The notes under the pieces are model-generated. The model worked only from the letters and a program-made list of their open reading frames with translations. It was not told where the DNA came from and made no database searches. The position numbers and the translations under genes are program-made. A stretch of DNA of 7,709 nucleotides from an uncultured Planctomycetaceae bacterium (GTDB lineage Bacteria > Planctomycetota > Planctomycetia > Pirellulales > UBA1268), in assembly GCA_903958265.1 (NCBI GenBank), contig CAJBSQ010000457.1, positions 1 to 7,709 of the forward strand, written 5' to 3'. This document shows, piece after piece, positions 5,586 to 7,709 of the stretch (position 1 is its first letter; each line of letters starts with the position of its first letter).

Positions 5586-6314
5586 ATGATCAGCATGCCC
5601 CGCTTCCTGCGGTCGGCCCCCCGGCCCCGCCGGCTACCGCCCGACTTCGACCCTCGCGTGGCCGACGTCTGCCGCGCGGTGGCCCCCTTCACGATGACGA
5701 GCCCGGAGCGGGTCGCAGCGCTCGTCGAGGCCGTCCGCTACGTGTCGCGGCACGCGATCCCCGGGGCGATCGTCGAGTGTGGCGTGTGGCGGGGCGGCAG
5801 CATGATGGCCGTCGCCCTCACACTTTTGGAGCTCGATGAGTCGCGGGAGTTACACCTCTTCGACACGTTCGACGGTATGCCGCCGCCGGGCGCCGCCGAC
5901 TGCGACCTCACGGGTACCTCGGCCGCCGACCTGATGGCGGCCGAGGACAAACAGACCGGTGCCGTCTGGGCGCGGAGTCCGCTCGCCGACGTGCGGCACA
6001 ATCTCCTGAGCACGGGCTACCCGGAGTCGCGAGTGCGTTTCGTGGCCGGCCGTGTCGAGGAGACGCTGCCCGCCCGCGCGCCGGAGCGGATCGCGATCCT
6101 GCGGCTCGACACCGACTGGTACGAGTCGACCCGGCACGAACTGGTGCACCTCTTTCCGCGACTGTCCGCGGGGGGCGTGCTAATCATCGACGACTACGGC
6201 CACTGGCAGGGAGCTCGCCGAGCCGTCGACGAATACCTGGAAGAGACCGGCGCGCGGCTGTTGCTCAACCGGATCGACACCACCGGCAGGATCGGCGTGA
6301 AACTCGATCCCTGA
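5586..6314 (+). CDS. TylF/MycF-type SAM-dependent O-methyltransferase
   Basis: A 242-residue cytoplasmic methyltransferase of the TylF/MycF family (PF05711-like), whose characterised members methylate sugar hydroxyls in macrolides. Homologues in polysaccharide clusters are thought to methylate glycan residues. The SAM-binding loop is GAIVECGVWRGGSM (60-73), followed by LHLFDTFDGMPPPG (89-102), the acidic second strand and its loop. The metal-site segments are RLDTDWYEST (173-182) and IIDDYGHWQGARRAVDEY (200-217), with D175, D202 and D203 as likely ligands. Length and motif order fit a full-length member. GAGAAGG at 5574-5580, five bases before the ATG, is the best ribosome-binding site in the window and fixes the start. 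First gene of a plus-strand operon; the next begins 34 nt later. Acceptor unknown. Confidence 0.9.
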   Translation: MISMPRFLRSAPRPRRLPPDFDPRVADVCRAVAPFTMTSPERVAALVEAVRYVSRHAIPGAIVECGVWRGGSMMAVALTLLELDESRELHLFDTFDGMPPPGAADCDLTGTSAADLMAAEDKQTGAVWARSPLADVRHNLLSTGYPESRVRFVAGRVEETLPARAPERIAILRLDTDWYESTRHELVHLFPRLSAGGVLIIDDYGHWQGARRAVDEYLEETGARLLLNRIDTTGRIGVKLDP

Positions 6315-6348
6315 CGCCGGCGATGCGACGGATGAATCCACTGGCGGG

Positions 6349-7203
6349 ATGCGCCCGGTACGGAACTGCGACATGCTTCGATTCTCGAGCCTTGCGATGC
6401 GGTCCGCCCGGCCCCACGCGCCGGCGATTCCCCTGCTCAACCTCGGCTGCGGCCGCCGCCGCCACCCAGCGTGGACCAACGCCGATCTGGTGCCCTCCGG
6501 CCCCGACGTGCTGGCCGTCGATCTCCGGCAGCCGCTGCCGTTCGCCGCGGCGAGCTTCACGGCCGTCTACGCCGCGCACGTGGTCGAGCACCTCGACCCA
6601 ACCGCAGCCCATACCCTGCTGGGCGAGGCCGCCCGCGTGCTCGCGCCGGGGGGCGTGGTGCGGATCGTCGTGCCCGACCTCGAGGGGATCGTGCGGGCCT
6701 ACCTGACGAGCCTCGACGCCGTCTCCGATGGCGACGGGGAGTCCCGCTGGCGGCACCGCTGGATGACCGTCGAACTGCTCGACCAGCTCGTTCGCAGCCG
6801 GTCGGGCGGAGCCATGCGCCGCTGGTGGTCGTGCGACCCGATTCCGTGCCGCGACCTGATCGAGACGCGGCTCGGCGCCGAGGCCACCTCCGCCATGGAA
6901 TCGCTGGCCGCGGAGCGACTCGCCACGAACGCGACCCCCGTCGACCCCGCCACCGTGCTGCGCGGTCCGCCGGTCGGGCTACGGGAGGAGGCGAAGTTCG
7001 CGGCCCGCGGCGAGCGGCACCGCTGGATGTACGACCGCGTCTCGCTCGCCGACCTGCTTCGCGACGCCGGCTTCTCCGAACCGCGGGTGGTCGGCCCGAC
7101 AGACTCCGCGATCCCCGGGTTCGCCGGCTACGAACTCGACGCCGACGCGGCCGGCCGGCCGCACAAGCCCGACTCCCTGTTCATGGAAGGGGTGCGGCGA
7201 TGA
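6349..7203 (+). CDS. Class I SAM-dependent methyltransferase (Methyltransf_11 type)
   Basis: A 284-residue methyltransferase. Motif I is LLNLGCGRRRHP (29-40), with the acidic post-I residue in TNADL (43-47) and the VDLRQPLPF strand (57-65). The family signature HVVEHLD is at 77-83, and LAPGGVVRIVVPDLE at 98-112. After the Rossmann core comes an extended C-terminal part ending in YELDADAAGRPHKPDSLFME, a tail common in methyltransferases of exopolysaccharide and O-antigen clusters. The start is uncertain: ATG 6349 is given, but ATG 6373 or a later one is possible, because no strong ribosome-binding site is seen and homology starts near residue 27. Its stop overlaps the next gene's start in ATGA, so the glycosyltransferase is translationally coupled. 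Probably acts on a glycan or lipid-linked sugar; substrate unknown. Confidence 0.85.
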   Translation: MRPVRNCDMLRFSSLAMRSARPHAPAIPLLNLGCGRRRHPAWTNADLVPSGPDVLAVDLRQPLPFAAASFTAVYAAHVVEHLDPTAAHTLLGEAARVLAPGGVVRIVVPDLEGIVRAYLTSLDAVSDGDGESRWRHRWMTVELLDQLVRSRSGGAMRRWWSCDPIPCRDLIETRLGAEATSAMESLAAERLATNATPVDPATVLRGPPVGLREEAKFAARGERHRWMYDRVSLADLLRDAGFSEPRVVGPTDSAIPGFAGYELDADAAGRPHKPDSLFMEGVRR

Positions 7204-7709
7204 TCACCGTCACCCCCGAGAGCGTCCGTGGCCGTGGCCCCTGGTTCGCCCCGCCGCGGATCGCCTGCCTGGGCACGCACGGCGGCCATGCGGGCGGCGC
7301 TGCGATCGCGATGGAGCGCTTGGCCGCGGGACTCCGCTGCCGTGGCGCCGCGGTGGACGTCGTCACGCGCGACGCCGTCTGCCCCGAGCAATTGCCCCCG
7401 GAACGCCGCCTGCGGCGGATCGTGAAGCACTCGCGGTCCGACGTCAGCAACACCATGTTCACGACCGACTGGCCGGCCTGGGACGTCACGGCGCACCCGG
7501 CCGTGGCGGCGGCCGATGTCGTGAACCTGCACTGGGTGGCGGGGTTCGTCGGCGCGGAGTCGATCCGGCGGATCGTGACCACCGGCACACCGGTGGTCTG
7601 GACGCTCCACGACATGCGGCCCTTCACCGGTGGTTGCCACTATGCGTCGGGCTGCGCGGGATTCACCGTGGGCTGCCGGTCGTGCCCGCAGGTCTGCCCC
7701 CGGCTCGCC
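7200..7709 (+). CDS. Glycosyltransferase, GT4-type, N-terminal part (runs off the window)
   Basis: The first 170 residues of a glycosyltransferase, open to the right edge. Motifs match the N-terminal domain of GT4-like enzymes of colanic-acid/exopolysaccharide type: a GGHAGGAAIAMERLAAGL nucleotide-sugar loop (28-45, usually GGAARAA), SNTMFTTDWPAWD (83-95), VVNLHWVAGFV (107-117), PVVWTLHDMRPFTGGCHY (131-148), and a cysteine-rich patch GCAGFTVGCRSCPQVC (C146, C152, C159, C162, C166) typical of this subgroup. The ATG overlaps the preceding stop in ATGA, with GAAGGGG seven bases upstream. It would transfer a sugar from an activated nucleotide donor to a lipid-linked glycan at the inner membrane; donor and acceptor are unknown. 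The catalytic C-terminal domain lies outside the window. Confidence 0.88.
   Translation, partial: MITVTPESVRGRGPWFAPPRIACLGTHGGHAGGAAIAMERLAAGLRCRGAAVDVVTRDAVCPEQLPPERRLRRIVKHSRSDVSNTMFTTDWPAWDVTAHPAVAAADVVNLHWVAGFVGAESIRRIVTTGTPVVWTLHDMRPFTGGCHYASGCAGFTVGCRSCPQVCPRLA

Noticed and set aside
5150..5839. 229-codon plus frame running into the TylF-type gene
   Set aside because: Its downstream part is out of frame with the methyltransferase and gives arginine-rich nonsense; the upstream part crosses a transposase fragment in antisense.

Overview
The window looks like a planctomycete chromosome (Pirellulales-like). The evidence is high GC, a secreted protein ending in a PEP-CTERM sorting signal with an arginine tail, several decayed IS91-like transposases, and an exopolysaccharide-type gene cluster. 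This assignment rests on gene content and is an inference.

The left and middle part (about 1-5560) reads as an accessory patchwork. Intact single genes or pairs sit between broken pieces of IS91-family transposase. From the left: a poorly explained stretch (1-463); a short transposase C-terminal piece on the minus strand (464-551); a fatty-acid-hydroxylase-type membrane enzyme (657-1274, +); a transposase N-terminal piece on the minus strand (1327-1655); a tandem array of three palindromic 22-bp units (1666-1732); a good candidate sigma-54 promoter (1768-1784); a PEP-CTERM protein (1826-2506, +); and a 292-residue protein of unrecognised family (2565-3443, +) followed by a hairpin. Next come a larger transposase C-terminal remnant with an internal deletion (3657-4015, +), a minus-strand two-gene unit joined by an ATGA overlap (an AbiEii-type nucleotidyltransferase, 4344-5033, and a 106-residue partner, 4027-4347), and a third tiny transposase C-terminal piece (5321-5386, -).

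The right part (5586 to the end) is a compact plus-strand operon: a TylF/MycF-type O-methyltransferase, a class I SAM methyltransferase, and the first 170 residues of a GT4-type glycosyltransferase. The last two overlap by ATGA. This looks like the start of a polysaccharide or glycan biosynthesis and decoration cluster continuing beyond the window.

The most interesting points are: the palindrome array plus sigma-54-like promoter in front of the PEP-CTERM gene; the AbiEii-type gene coupled to an unknown small protein in the reverse of the usual toxin-antitoxin order; three copies, in both orientations, of the same 65-85 bp transposase zinc-knuckle segment; and the hydroxylase gene sitting where the middle of a transposase should be.
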